A stretch of 64,000 bases of DNA from Litoribrevibacter euphylliae. GTDB lineage: Bacteria; Pseudomonadota; Gammaproteobacteria; Pseudomonadales; Litoribrevibacteraceae. Both the position numbers and the translations under genes were made by a program. Below are positions 43,367-52,133 of this stretch, one piece after another. The number at the start of each line of letters is the position of its first letter. The stretch's first letter is position 1. The stretch is from assembly GCF_042646085.1 (NCBI RefSeq), contig NZ_JBHRSZ010000002.1:1178001-1242000 (forward strand), given 5' to 3'. The notes under the pieces were generated by a model, which worked only from the letters and a program-made list of their open reading frames with translations, was not told where the DNA came from and did not search any database.

Positions 43367-44188
43367 ATGCTCACTCTTGCTGGATTGAGAAAATACAATC
43401 GATACCAAGCTGCGCTTGGACATTTCGGCCTGAGCCTAATCATATTCGCAATTCTTGGTTACCTGGTATATTTCTGCTGGTACCCGCAACCACTGTTTTC
43501 TATCGATGCAGGTTGGCAAGGCATGCGCATCTTAGCATTCGTGGATTTTGTACTCGGCCCTTGCATCACATTGGTAATCTTTAATCCCAAAAAGAAAGAG
43601 TTATTTAAAGACTTAGCTATCATTGCCTTAATTCAAGTCAGCGCGCTGAGCTATGGGACTTATCATGTTTACCAATCAAGACCGGCGATTGTGGTATATG
43701 CAGACAACGGTTTTTACACCATAGCCTTAAGTGAATTAGAGCACTTCCCATTGAGCAAAGAACTATTGGATGAAGTTTCTTACATTTCACCAGTATACAA
43801 ACTTCTGGACATTCCTAGAGAGAAACACTTAATTGAATACGCTGTCGAAACAGATGATTTTGTCAATTATGAAACCTTACAAGACTTAAGAATCCTCTCC
43901 ATTCAAAAAGAAACACCCTTCTACTTACTAGAAGAATACTTAATGGACTATCAAGCTAATATAGCTACGATCAACAAGCACTCATATGATCTTAGCTCAG
44001 TTAAAAGTGAGCTACCGGAAGCAGATAAAAAGCTTCTTAACAAATGGATAGAAAGTAATCCTAATTATAAAAACTATTCCTATACCTCACTTATCGGGCG
44101 CTTTGGAAAAACAATCGTAAAGGTGGACAAAAAAACAGGTGTATTTTTAGGCTACATTCCTGTTGATTATCACGATGGTTATTTATAA
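43367..44188 (+). CDS. tfpZ: Type IV pilin accessory protein (TfpX/TfpZ family)
   Basis: A 273-residue inner-membrane protein. Hydrophobic segments lie near 18-42, 52-70 and 82-98. They are followed by a periplasmic domain with the family-like VYQSRPAIVVYADNGFYTI and LIGRFGKTIVKVDKKTG patterns. In Pseudomonas, TfpX/TfpZ genes accompany particular pilin allele groups and are needed for normal levels of those pilins. Here it lies upstream of the pilin gene rather than downstream. AAAGGAA precedes the ATG. Confidence 0.75.
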   Translation: MLTLAGLRKYNRYQAALGHFGLSLIIFAILGYLVYFCWYPQPLFSIDAGWQGMRILAFVDFVLGPCITLVIFNPKKKELFKDLAIIALIQVSALSYGTYHVYQSRPAIVVYADNGFYTIALSELEHFPLSKELLDEVSYISPVYKLLDIPREKHLIEYAVETDDFVNYETLQDLRILSIQKETPFYLLEEYLMDYQANIATINKHSYDLSSVKSELPEADKKLLNKWIESNPNYKNYSYTSLIGRFGKTIVKVDKKTGVFLGYIPVDYHDGYL

Positions 44189-44196
44189 ACACATCA

Positions 44197-44219
44197 AAAG
44201 TGACGCTAAGCGTCACTTT
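44197..44219 (+). terminator. Hairpin after the tfpZ-like gene (weak terminator)
   Basis: 10-bp perfect stem AAAGTGACGC / GCGTCACTTT with a 3-nt loop but only a short T-run. Confidence 0.6.
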
Positions 44220-44314
44220 CAAACAAAAATATTCACTTTAATTTCCCTCGCCAAAACCCTAAAAAACCAAAACAAAAAACATAACCAACTGATAAATATA
44301 AAAAAATACAATAT

Positions 44315-44329
44315 TGGCACATAGTAAGC
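44315..44329 (+). promoter_or_regulatory. Sigma-54 promoter for the major pilin gene
   Basis: TGGCACATAGTAAGC has GG-N10-GC spacing and a near-consensus -24. The predicted start near 44341 is 60 nt before the pilin ATG. In other bacteria pilA is activated by PilS-PilR through sigma-54. Confidence 0.8.
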
Positions 44330-44403
44330 TTTACTCTAATCATCCAAAAACGGAGCAATCCGGAATTGAATAACCCAAACATACTTCCTGAGGGGAACAC
44401 ACA

Positions 44404-44940
44404 ATGAAACAAGCAATTCAAAAAGGTTTTACACTGATTGAATTAATGATTGTAGTTGCGATCATCGGTATTCTGGCTGCAGTGGCAATTCCTGCTTACC
44501 AAGATTACATTGTAGCTACTGACATGACTAAAGTTGTTAACCAATTCGAAACCGGACGCAAGCTGGTCGAATCTGAAATGTCTAAGCAAAAGAACTTGAA
44601 AAAAGCGCGTAACGGCATGACAGATGCTGAAATTGCTGATCGCGTTGTTACAGATGCAGATACATTCCGCGCTCGCTTGAATCAAACAGGTACATCTCCT
44701 TCTGGTGATTTTGCATTTGCTGACGCGGTTGATGATGCAGCTGGCGTTATTGGATTAACTGGTGATGCTGCAGGTGATATCTGGGTTGAAGGCGAAGCTG
44801 TTACTGTAACCATCCCTGCATACAAGGATATCAATCCAGATGAAATTGATGGTGAAGCTGGTGTGGCAGGCTGTGGTGCTGGCCAACTACCTACATACTT
44901 AGAAGATGGTGTTTACACAGTAACTTTCTGCTTTAACTAA
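44404..44940 (+). CDS. pilA: Type IV major pilin PilA
   Basis: Structural subunit of the type IVa pilus. Prepilin leader MKQAIQKG is followed by FTLIELMIVVAIIG; cleavage after Gly8 by PilD and N-methylation of Phe are expected, and the conserved Glu5 of the mature chain is present. The C-terminal disulfide loop is formed by Cys157 and Cys176. At 178 residues it is slightly longer than classic PilA. It has its own sigma-54 promoter and a hairpin after the stop, so it is probably expressed well above the genes behind it. Confidence 0.93.
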   Translation: MKQAIQKGFTLIELMIVVAIIGILAAVAIPAYQDYIVATDMTKVVNQFETGRKLVESEMSKQKNLKKARNGMTDAEIADRVVTDADTFRARLNQTGTSPSGDFAFADAVDDAAGVIGLTGDAAGDIWVEGEAVTVTIPAYKDINPDEIDGEAGVAGCGAGQLPTYLEDGVYTVTFCFN

Positions 44941-44974
44941 TAGACAACAAGTAAAAGTAGTAAGCTAAACTTAA

Positions 44975-44999
44975 AGTAAAGCCCCTAGCGGGCTTTACT
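44975..44999 (+). terminator. Hairpin between the two pilin genes
   Basis: 10-bp perfect stem AGTAAAGCCC / GGGCTTTACT with a 5-nt loop and a short T-rich tail. Likely a partial terminator that keeps pilA mRNA abundant relative to the downstream genes. Confidence 0.75.
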
Positions 45000-45032
45000 T
45001 GTTTCTATCTAATATCCAAGAGGCATTGCATT

Positions 45033-45422
45033 ATGAAACATTTACACTCTGGATTTTCTTTAATTGAATTAATGATTGTTGTAGCAATTATCGGCATTAT
45101 TTCAGCAATTGCAGTTCCTATGTATTCTGGTTACGTAGAAAGTAGTGAGAATAGCGTTGCTGACACACACCTCAACAGCATCATCCTATTTCAGGAGGCT
45201 TACCACCTAAATAACAGCACCTACCTAGAAGGAAACATGGTAGGAAATGATTCTGGAAATCCGTTTTATACCGAATTAGGTTTTAAACCTGGCCCAAACG
45301 GAGATAACTATACTTATGATGTTGAAGCTTGTGGCGCTGGAGATATCAGTGAGTGCTTCACTGCTACTGTATTTCTTACCGACAGTCCTTCTATTTCAGT
45401 AACTTATACAAAAGATCCCTAA
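45033..45422 (+). CDS. Second type IV pilin-like protein
   Basis: A 129-residue prepilin: leader MKHLHSG, then FSLIELMIVVAIIGIISAIAVP with Glu5 conserved. Two Cys near the C-terminus (EACGAG and SECFTA) give a short disulfide loop. It is shorter than the first pilin and diverges after the N-terminal helix. The 75-nt gap to pilB has no terminator, so it may be transcribed with pilB. It could be a minor pilin or an alternative major subunit. Confidence 0.85.
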   Translation: MKHLHSGFSLIELMIVVAIIGIISAIAVPMYSGYVESSENSVADTHLNSIILFQEAYHLNNSTYLEGNMVGNDSGNPFYTELGFKPGPNGDNYTYDVEACGAGDISECFTATVFLTDSPSISVTYTKDP

Positions 45423-45503
45423 ACATAATTCATGACAAAACAGGGAAAGTTGAATCATCTTATGCTATAAAAGATAAGAATCTTAGATAGTTAGGTTGTG
45501 GTA

Positions 45504-47210
45504 ATGGAAGAACAAAGACTAACAGGTCTGGCAAGACGTTTTTATGAAGATGGGGTAGTTTCTGAAGAGATTGCCAGAGAAAGTAACCTTTCCGCCAAGC
45601 AACAAGGCATCTCATTAATTGCTTACCTTACAAATAACGATTTAGCCGACCCTAAGCTGGTAGCCATATCCGCAGCTGAAGAGTTTGGACTACCTGTTTT
45701 TGATCTTGTTTCATACAATCCCGAAATCATTCCAAAATCAGCCGTTAAAGATGAACTGATTCAAAAACACAGAGTACTCCCGTTGCTTAAGCGAGGGAAC
45801 ACATTATTTGTTGCTGTTTCAGATCCGACAGACATCAAAGCCATTGACGATATAAAATTTAATACTGGCTTAACCGTAGAACCTGTCCTAACTGAGTTCG
45901 GTAAACTCAGTTCCACCATTTCCAGCTACCTTAGCTCTAAAGACATTAGCCTTCTAAACGACGACCAAGAAGAAGACTTCTCTGATTTTGAAGTTGAAGA
46001 AGATAAAGAAGACGAACAAGATGTAACCCAGTCAGAAACAGATGATGCGCCCGTTGTAAAATTCATCAATAAAATGTTGTTAACAGCCATCAAAACCGGT
46101 GCATCGGATTTACACTTTGAACCCTACGAAAAACGTTATCGAGTACGCTTCCGAACCGATGGTGTACTTCATGAAGTATCTTCACCTCCTAACCAGATTG
46201 CCACAAAGATATCTGCTCGTTTAAAAGTAATGTCCAGAATGGATATTGCTGAAAGACGCGTCCCTCAAGATGGACGTATTAAGCTCAAAATATCCAAAAC
46301 TAAATCCATCGACTTCCGGGTAAATACCTTACCCTGCCTATTCGGTGAAAAAATTGTTCTCCGTATTCTGGATTCCAGTTCAGCTCAAATGGGTATTGAT
46401 GCCTTAGGATATGAAGAAGAGCAGAAACAAATGTATATGGATGCCTTGGAACAACCTCAAGGCATGATTCTAGTTACAGGACCTACAGGATCAGGAAAAA
46501 CCGTCTCTCTATACACTGGATTAAATATTTTAAATACCGCCGAGCGGAATATTTCTACGGCCGAAGATCCGGTTGAAATTAATCTGGAAGGCATTAACCA
46601 ATGTAATGTTAATAACAAAGTAGGTCTTACCTTTGCGGAAGCATTGCGCTCTTTTCTTCGACAAGACCCTGACATCATCATGGTGGGAGAAATCCGGGAT
46701 CTCGAAACTGCGGAAATCGCTATTAAAGCTGCCCAAACAGGGCACATGGTGATGTCTACACTCCATACCAACAGTGCACCTGAAACGTTGACTCGAATGC
46801 TGAACATGGGCGTTCCTGCGTTTAATTTAGCAACCTCTGTCAACTTAATTATTGCCCAACGCCTAGGAAGACGTCTGTGTTCGAACTGCAAACAAGAACT
46901 GGATGTTCCAAAAGATACGTTACTTGAAGCGGGCTTTACGCAAGAGGATGTATCGACCGGATTCAAACTATACCACCCAATAGGTTGTGAAAAATGCAAT
47001 AAAGGTTACAAAGGTCGAGTCGGTATTTACGAAGTAGTAAAAGTCACACCCTCTATCTCTAAAATCATTATGGAAGGCGGTAATTCATTACAAATTGCAG
47101 AAGCCTGTGCAAAAGAAGGCTTCGACGATTTAAGACGATCCAGTCTTAAAAAAGTTATGCAGGGTGTCACCAGTTTAGAAGAAGCGAACAGGGTAACCTC
47201 TTCTCATTAA
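45504..47210 (+). CDS. pilB: Type IV pilus assembly ATPase PilB
   Basis: Hexameric cytoplasmic ATPase that powers pilus extension. The 568-residue product has an N-terminal T2SSE_N/MshEN-like domain (near 30-145). An acidic linker (near 155-182) and the GspE core follow. Walker A is GPTGSGKT (326-333), the Asp box and Walker B lie in DPDIIMVGEIRD, the His box in STLHTNSAPET, and the C-terminal zinc tetra-Cys in CSNC and CEKC. The ATG at 45504 is taken over an upstream GTG at 45498. Confidence 0.95.
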   Translation: MEEQRLTGLARRFYEDGVVSEEIARESNLSAKQQGISLIAYLTNNDLADPKLVAISAAEEFGLPVFDLVSYNPEIIPKSAVKDELIQKHRVLPLLKRGNTLFVAVSDPTDIKAIDDIKFNTGLTVEPVLTEFGKLSSTISSYLSSKDISLLNDDQEEDFSDFEVEEDKEDEQDVTQSETDDAPVVKFINKMLLTAIKTGASDLHFEPYEKRYRVRFRTDGVLHEVSSPPNQIATKISARLKVMSRMDIAERRVPQDGRIKLKISKTKSIDFRVNTLPCLFGEKIVLRILDSSSAQMGIDALGYEEEQKQMYMDALEQPQGMILVTGPTGSGKTVSLYTGLNILNTAERNISTAEDPVEINLEGINQCNVNNKVGLTFAEALRSFLRQDPDIIMVGEIRDLETAEIAIKAAQTGHMVMSTLHTNSAPETLTRMLNMGVPAFNLATSVNLIIAQRLGRRLCSNCKQELDVPKDTLLEAGFTQEDVSTGFKLYHPIGCEKCNKGYKGRVGIYEVVKVTPSISKIIMEGGNSLQIAEACAKEGFDDLRRSSLKKVMQGVTSLEEANRVTSSH

Positions 47211-47247
47211 GTTCATAGAGTGCAGACAAAGACAAACGAGATAACTC

Positions 47248-48468
47248 ATGGCAAAAAAACAAGAAAAGAAAAAGTTCATATGGGAAGGAAAAGATCGATC
47301 AGGTAAGGTCGTGAAAGGCGAGATGTCTGCTTTATCAACCGCGCTAGTTAAAACCCAACTCCGTTCTCAAGGAGTGAACCCTACCAAAGTAGTTCAAGAA
47401 CGTACGCCCTTATTTGGTGGCAAAGGTAAACCCATTAAACCTATGGATGTGGCTATTTTTACTCGCCAACTGGCTACTATGATGAAGGCAGGGGTTCCTT
47501 TAGTTCAATCTTTCGATATCGTTGCCGACGGACTTCAAAATGCCAACATGAAAGATTTGGTTTTAAAAATCAAAACAGAAGTAGAAGGCGGAAGCAGCTT
47601 TGCACATGCCATTAGCCAACACCCACTTTATTTTGATGAACTCTTCTGTAACTTGGTAGATTCTGGTGAACAGTCTGGTGCTCTAGAAACGATGTTAGAT
47701 CGAATTGCAACCTACAAAGAAAAAACGGAAGCACTGAAATCTAAAATCAAAAAAGCCATGAACTACCCAATTGCAGTAGTCTCGATTGCAATTATTGTAA
47801 CCGCCGTACTCTTAGTAAAAGTTGTACCTCAATTTGAAATAGTATTTGGTAATTTTGGAGCAGAACTTCCTGCCTTTACTCAGATGGTTATTGGCATGTC
47901 TGAATTTATGCAAGAGTGGTGGCTCATCATACTTGCTGGCGCTGGCGGTACAGGCTTTGGCCTATCTCAATTATTCAAACGATCTAAATCAGCTCAAGAT
48001 ACCCTTGATAGAGGTCTACTTAAAGCACCTATCGTTGGCAACATCCTCTATGAATCAGCGGTCGCTCGTTATTGCCGTACGTTATCTACCACCTTTGCTG
48101 CTGGTGTCCCTCTCGTAGAAGCTCTAGACTCTGTCGCTGGTGCCACAGGTAATGTGGTATTCAAAAATGCAGTATTAGGTATTAAAGAAGACGTGTCTTC
48201 AGGTGTGCAATTAAATACCTCCATGAAACAAACTGGCTTATTTCCAGCCATGTGCTTACAGATGGTTGCTATTGGTGAAGAATCTGGTGCACTCGATGAA
48301 ATGCTCGACAAAGTAGCCACACACTTTGAAGCAGAAGTAGATAACGCCGTTGATGGTTTAACCAGTCTAATGGAACCCATCATCATGGTTGTATTAGGTG
48401 TTCTTGTTGGTGGCCTAATCGTAGCTATGTACCTTCCGATCTTCCAGCTCGGCAAGACGGTAATGTAA
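47248..48468 (+). CDS. pilC: Type IV pilus inner-membrane platform protein PilC
   Basis: Polytopic platform protein contacting PilB and PilT. The 406-residue product has two T2SSF domains (FTRQLATMMKAGVPLVQSFD near 72 and YCRTLSTTFAAGVPLVEALD near 275). Three hydrophobic segments lie near 172-192, 222-242 and 377-400. It follows pilB by 37 nt and precedes pilD, the usual order. Confidence 0.95.
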   Translation: MAKKQEKKKFIWEGKDRSGKVVKGEMSALSTALVKTQLRSQGVNPTKVVQERTPLFGGKGKPIKPMDVAIFTRQLATMMKAGVPLVQSFDIVADGLQNANMKDLVLKIKTEVEGGSSFAHAISQHPLYFDELFCNLVDSGEQSGALETMLDRIATYKEKTEALKSKIKKAMNYPIAVVSIAIIVTAVLLVKVVPQFEIVFGNFGAELPAFTQMVIGMSEFMQEWWLIILAGAGGTGFGLSQLFKRSKSAQDTLDRGLLKAPIVGNILYESAVARYCRTLSTTFAAGVPLVEALDSVAGATGNVVFKNAVLGIKEDVSSGVQLNTSMKQTGLFPAMCLQMVAIGEESGALDEMLDKVATHFEAEVDNAVDGLTSLMEPIIMVVLGVLVGGLIVAMYLPIFQLGKTVM

Positions 48469-48507
48469 TTTATCTTCCCAAGAACATTCTTCTAGAGAGA
48501 CTTAATT

Positions 48508-49365
48508 TTGTTCTTAGATATTTATTCAGGCGGGCAGTTGCTCGCCTTTTCTGTGATTTTAGGCCTGCTAGTAGGCAGTTTTTTGAACGTCGTAATTTAT
48601 CGTGTTCCAGAGATACTGAAGCGCCAGTGGAAATCAGAGTGTACCGTATTTCTTGAAATAAAAACTGAAGAGCAAGAACAGCCTAAAGAGCCCTTCAATC
48701 TCGTAAAGCCCAATTCTACCTGCCCAAAGTGCGGTCATAAGATCAAGCCCTGGGAAAACATTCCTGTTATCAGTTACATTTTTCTGAGAGGAAAATGTAG
48801 TAACTGCAAGACACCTATTTCCCTGCGCTATCCCGCGATTGAAGCATTAACAGGCCTTATGACAGGCCTTATGATTTTCCAGTTCGGTGCCTATTGGACT
48901 GGCTTATTTGCAATGCTGTTTATATGGATGCTCATTGCCCTGTTCTTCATTGATTTTGATGAACAGTTACTACCAGATAACATCACTCTTCCTTTACTTT
49001 GGCTTGGCTTAATTGCTAACTCTCAAGGGCTCTTTGTGGACTTATCCACAGCTCTTTACGGAGCAATCTTTGGCTACCTCAGTCTATGGAGTGTCTACTG
49101 GCTGTTTAAGCTGGTTACAGGTAAGGAAGGCATGGGCTATGGCGACTTCAAATTACTGGGAGCACTTGGCGCTTGGTGTGGTTGGATGATGTTGCCTCAA
49201 ATCATCATACTATCTTCAGTGATCGGCTTATGTTTTGGGTTAACCCAGATGTTTCGCTCTGGCGAAAATCAGCCCTTTGCATTTGGACCCAGCCTGATAA
49301 TCGCGGGACTCATTGCTTTCATTTGGGGAGCAGATATTAATCACTGGTATCTGGCGAACATTTAA
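48508..49365 (+). CDS. pilD: Prepilin peptidase / N-methyltransferase PilD
   Basis: Inner-membrane aspartic protease that cleaves and methylates type IV prepilins and type II secretion pseudopilins. The 285-residue product starts at a TTG with GAGAGA upstream. It shows the cytoplasmic zinc motif CPKC...CSNC (near 73-101), catalytic aspartates in IDFDEQLLPD and GMGYGDFKLL, and eight hydrophobic segments. It would process both pilins encoded upstream. In Pseudomonas the next genes would be coaE and yacG; here they are absent and a strong hairpin follows. Confidence 0.94.
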   Translation: MFLDIYSGGQLLAFSVILGLLVGSFLNVVIYRVPEILKRQWKSECTVFLEIKTEEQEQPKEPFNLVKPNSTCPKCGHKIKPWENIPVISYIFLRGKCSNCKTPISLRYPAIEALTGLMTGLMIFQFGAYWTGLFAMLFIWMLIALFFIDFDEQLLPDNITLPLLWLGLIANSQGLFVDLSTALYGAIFGYLSLWSVYWLFKLVTGKEGMGYGDFKLLGALGAWCGWMMLPQIIILSSVIGLCFGLTQMFRSGENQPFAFGPSLIIAGLIAFIWGADINHWYLANI

Positions 49366-49373
49366 ATCATTCT

Positions 49374-49408
49374 CTGAGAAAAGGCCTGATCGCTGAGCCT
49401 TTTCTCAG
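49374..49408 (+). terminator. Terminator-like hairpin after pilD
   Basis: Perfect 12-bp arms CTGAGAAAAGGC / GCCTTTTCTCAG with an 11-nt loop. The T-run is inside the stem, so efficiency is uncertain. Confidence 0.65.
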
Positions 49409-49552
49409 ACCATCGTTATAAACAACCACTTATCCGAACTTATTCGACCCATTCCAACTTTTTTATGTATAGTGACCTAGAGCACACATTTTTATAAAGT
49501 GGAGACTACACTTTAGTTAATTTCGTTAACTGCTTAATAACTAAGGATGAAT

Positions 49553-49795
49553 ATGAGTAGCGCCAAACTCCAAGCATCGGATTTGGTACGCCCGGTCTTT
49601 GATGCTTTTCACCAGCAATACATACGTTCAGAAGCAGAACTAAGATTCCTGCTTATCAATCTTTCTGATCAGGGAGCAATCAGAGATTTTGAAGTAGAGA
49701 TCATTCTTGAAATTCTCACAAGCGCTTCCGCAAGCACCCTTGATTTAAAGCGTGTTAACAGCTGGATTGGGCCGCACTTACGCATCGACATCTGA
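49553..49795 (+). CDS. Small protein of unknown function
   Basis: An 80-residue product (MSSAKLQASDLVRPVFDA...) that I do not recognise. It looks soluble and helical, with no signal, Cys motif or membrane segment; a leucine-rich stretch (ELRFLLINLSDQG, then EVEIILEILTSAS) may form a helical bundle. AAGGA lies 5 nt before the ATG at 49553; an ATG at 49547 is also in frame. It lies between pilD and a chemoreceptor with gaps of about 180 and 250 bp, so it is probably monocistronic. Confidence 0.55.
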   Translation: MSSAKLQASDLVRPVFDAFHQQYIRSEAELRFLLINLSDQGAIRDFEVEIILEILTSASASTLDLKRVNSWIGPHLRIDI

Positions 49796-49983
49796 TCCAA
49801 GCACTGCAAGAGTCATAACCCCCTTATCGCTTGAGCTTACTCACCATTGCTCAACAACACTGCGACCCTGCCTTATAGTCATTCCCTGCGATCATGTTCA
49901 TATTCTTATACTAAATTCCTTCCAACTTTCCATTATTTTACTAGCTGGCTTTGCGTCTCTGGCTACACTTCTATAACACACTG

Positions 49984-50010
49984 TAAGGAAATCCCATTGG
50001 GTGTCGATAT
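49984..50010 (+). promoter_or_regulatory. Sigma-28-like promoter for the chemoreceptor gene
   Basis: TAAGGAAA-N11-GTCGATAT resembles the flagellar class III consensus TAAAGTTT-N11-GCCGATAA; the -10 part matches 6 of 8. It ends 35 nt before the chemoreceptor ATG. Chemoreceptors are commonly FliA-dependent. Confidence 0.35.
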
Positions 50011-50045
50011 AACACGAAGACCCAACTACTTTTTACGAGCAGGCT

Positions 50046-51665
50046 ATGCGCATCCAAAACCTTTCAATTAAATCTCGATTAACACTCAGTTTCACAATCA
50101 TTCTCATTTTATTGATTATCGTCTCGCTATTAGCCTTTACCGGTATGACACGACTCTCAAAATCCTCCGAGAGCTTTGTTGAAAGGGATGTATCGGAAGT
50201 TCTCTTTGCCAGTGAAATCAACATCGAAGCCCAGGCCGCGGCATTAAGTTTATTGCAAATCCTCCCGAACAAAGACAGAAATGCTCGTATTGCTTTATAC
50301 AAAGAAATGGATCAACACAGTGCTAGAGTCACCGAATTAGTTAATGCACTGAAAGAACAAGATCCAGAAGGAATGGATAACTTGGTATCCAACATCGTTA
50401 AACACCGTAAGGATTACCAAGCAGCCTTTCTAGACACAGTAGACCTCGTCGAGTTGGATGCAAACGAGGCTATCCAGCACTTTAATAAGCACACCAAGCC
50501 CGCTCTTGACCGCCTGTTATCAGACATTAAAGAACTGCTGACACAGAAACATGCTCACATGCAGGCCAAACATGAAGAAACAGAAACCCATAGCAGCCAG
50601 TTACTGACATTGATGGCAATACTCTCTTTGGTTGCTATCATCTTAGGCATTATCCTAGCCGCATTAACCAGTAAAAGTATCGTTTCTCCTCTTAATGAAG
50701 CCGTTCTCGCAGCAAGAAGGATCTCTTCAGGTGACTTTAGTCACACTGCGATGACCACCCGAAAAGATGAAATTGGCGCCCTATTACATGCCTTCCAAGG
50801 AATTACGAATGAGTTAGGGAGCCTGATTGCCTCAATTAAGCACTCTTCTGAAAGCGTCGAGGATTCAGCCAGCCACCTTAATGAGCCTGTTCAAGCCGTT
50901 GTCGCCGCATCAAATAACCAGTCAAAAGCCGCAACAGAAATCACAACCCTGATTCACAACTTCATTGACGAAAATGCACAAGCTGCGAATACCGCATCCG
51001 AAGCCAAACACCAAGCAGAGCTTGCCAGCGATCTCGCCAGCGAAGGCTGTCGCCGCATCACCTCGGCCTCGCAGGAGTTTGGAAAAATAGCCGACACCAT
51101 TAATCGATCAGCTGATTCCGTCGAAGGCTTACGTCAACAAGCGGTATCCGTTCGGGAAATGGTTACCTCGATCAAAGAAATCGCAGAGCAAACCAACTTA
51201 CTTGCTTTAAATGCAGCTATTGAAGCCGCTCGCGCAGGTGAACAAGGCCGAGGCTTTGCCGTCGTAGCCGACGAGGTCCGTAACTTGGCAAGTCGTACCG
51301 CACAAGCCACCACCGAGATTAACGACATTATTGATGCCATTGATGGCAGTACACAACTTGCGGTGGAACAGATTGGTGCAGGTCGTCAGGAAATGGAAGC
51401 CGGAGTACAACTTATTGAAGATATGGTTGAACCCTTAATGGAGCTCAAATCCGGTTCACAAGCGTCCCTGGAACAACTTGAACTGCTCTCAGAAGCGATT
51501 ATAAAACAAGCGCAAGACAGTCAATTAATCGGACAAAACATTCGAGAGATTGGCGAACTGGCGAAGGAAAATTGTACAGAAGTTAATAGCGTTTCTGGTT
51601 ACACACTGACCTTAAAAGAAGTTTCTTCAAATCTGGGAGAGCAAGTTCGACGCTTTGTTTTGTAA
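50046..51665 (+). CDS. Methyl-accepting chemotaxis protein (4HB-type sensor)
   Basis: Transmembrane chemoreceptor of 539 residues. A transmembrane helix (near 12-33) is followed by a periplasmic four-helix-bundle-like sensor (about 34-188). A second membrane helix (near 190-212), a HAMP domain (near 213-265) and a methyl-accepting signalling domain complete it. The highly conserved hairpin tip is EQTNLLALNAAIEAARAGEQ (near 382-401), followed by GRGFAVVADEVRNLA. There is no C-terminal CheR pentapeptide. Ligand unknown. No other chemotaxis gene is adjacent. Confidence 0.93.
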   Translation: MRIQNLSIKSRLTLSFTIILILLIIVSLLAFTGMTRLSKSSESFVERDVSEVLFASEINIEAQAAALSLLQILPNKDRNARIALYKEMDQHSARVTELVNALKEQDPEGMDNLVSNIVKHRKDYQAAFLDTVDLVELDANEAIQHFNKHTKPALDRLLSDIKELLTQKHAHMQAKHEETETHSSQLLTLMAILSLVAIILGIILAALTSKSIVSPLNEAVLAARRISSGDFSHTAMTTRKDEIGALLHAFQGITNELGSLIASIKHSSESVEDSASHLNEPVQAVVAASNNQSKAATEITTLIHNFIDENAQAANTASEAKHQAELASDLASEGCRRITSASQEFGKIADTINRSADSVEGLRQQAVSVREMVTSIKEIAEQTNLLALNAAIEAARAGEQGRGFAVVADEVRNLASRTAQATTEINDIIDAIDGSTQLAVEQIGAGRQEMEAGVQLIEDMVEPLMELKSGSQASLEQLELLSEAIIKQAQDSQLIGQNIREIGELAKENCTEVNSVSGYTLTLKEVSSNLGEQVRRFVL

Positions 51666-52133
51666 TAAGCATTCAACTATTTTAATAAACATATCAATAC
51701 ATTAGCTGACTCATTACAAAAACATGACGAATTCGTAAAGATACAGTTACTTAAAAAGTATTGATTTTCAAAAATAACCACTACAGAATGTCCCCACGCT
51801 TGCCATGAAGCATTTCTCATTGCTACTGGCAGTAAAAAATAATTAATACAGTGCTTTTTTATGCTGAAAACAACTCATCAAGACATTGACAGTGTTCTTA
51901 TCTCCGTCTGCAAGTATCCGCCTGCAGTCTTGTTGTCTCAGCCGTCTCCAGTTGCAAAACTTGTACTCGCAGAAGTTCACGACGAGTAGATTTCATTTCC
52001 TATTCAGCAAACAAGTGTCTTAAACCTAAGGCATGGTTTTTGCGTTCACAGTTATATTTTCGTTCGTACATTGACGATTGGAACTTTCAGTTCTTAACTT
52101 TTCTAACAAACCCTTTAAATTGGGAGAATTACG
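51666..52133. other. Intergenic region before the amino-acid transporter operon
   Basis: About 470 bp, AT-rich at the left. One 42-codon open frame (51861-51989) has no ribosome site and no recognisable features. TTGACG at 52071-52076 may be a -35 element for the transporter operon, with a poor -10. No terminator hairpin follows the chemoreceptor gene that I can see. Confidence 0.4.

Noticed and set aside
49752..50071. Overlapping plus-strand open frames of 74 codons each before the chemoreceptor
   Set aside because: They overlap each other, the small gene at 49553 and the chemoreceptor start, and have no ribosome site or domain.
51861..51989. 42-codon open frame before the amino-acid transporter operon
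   Set aside because: No ribosome binding site and no recognisable features; preceded only by a T-run.
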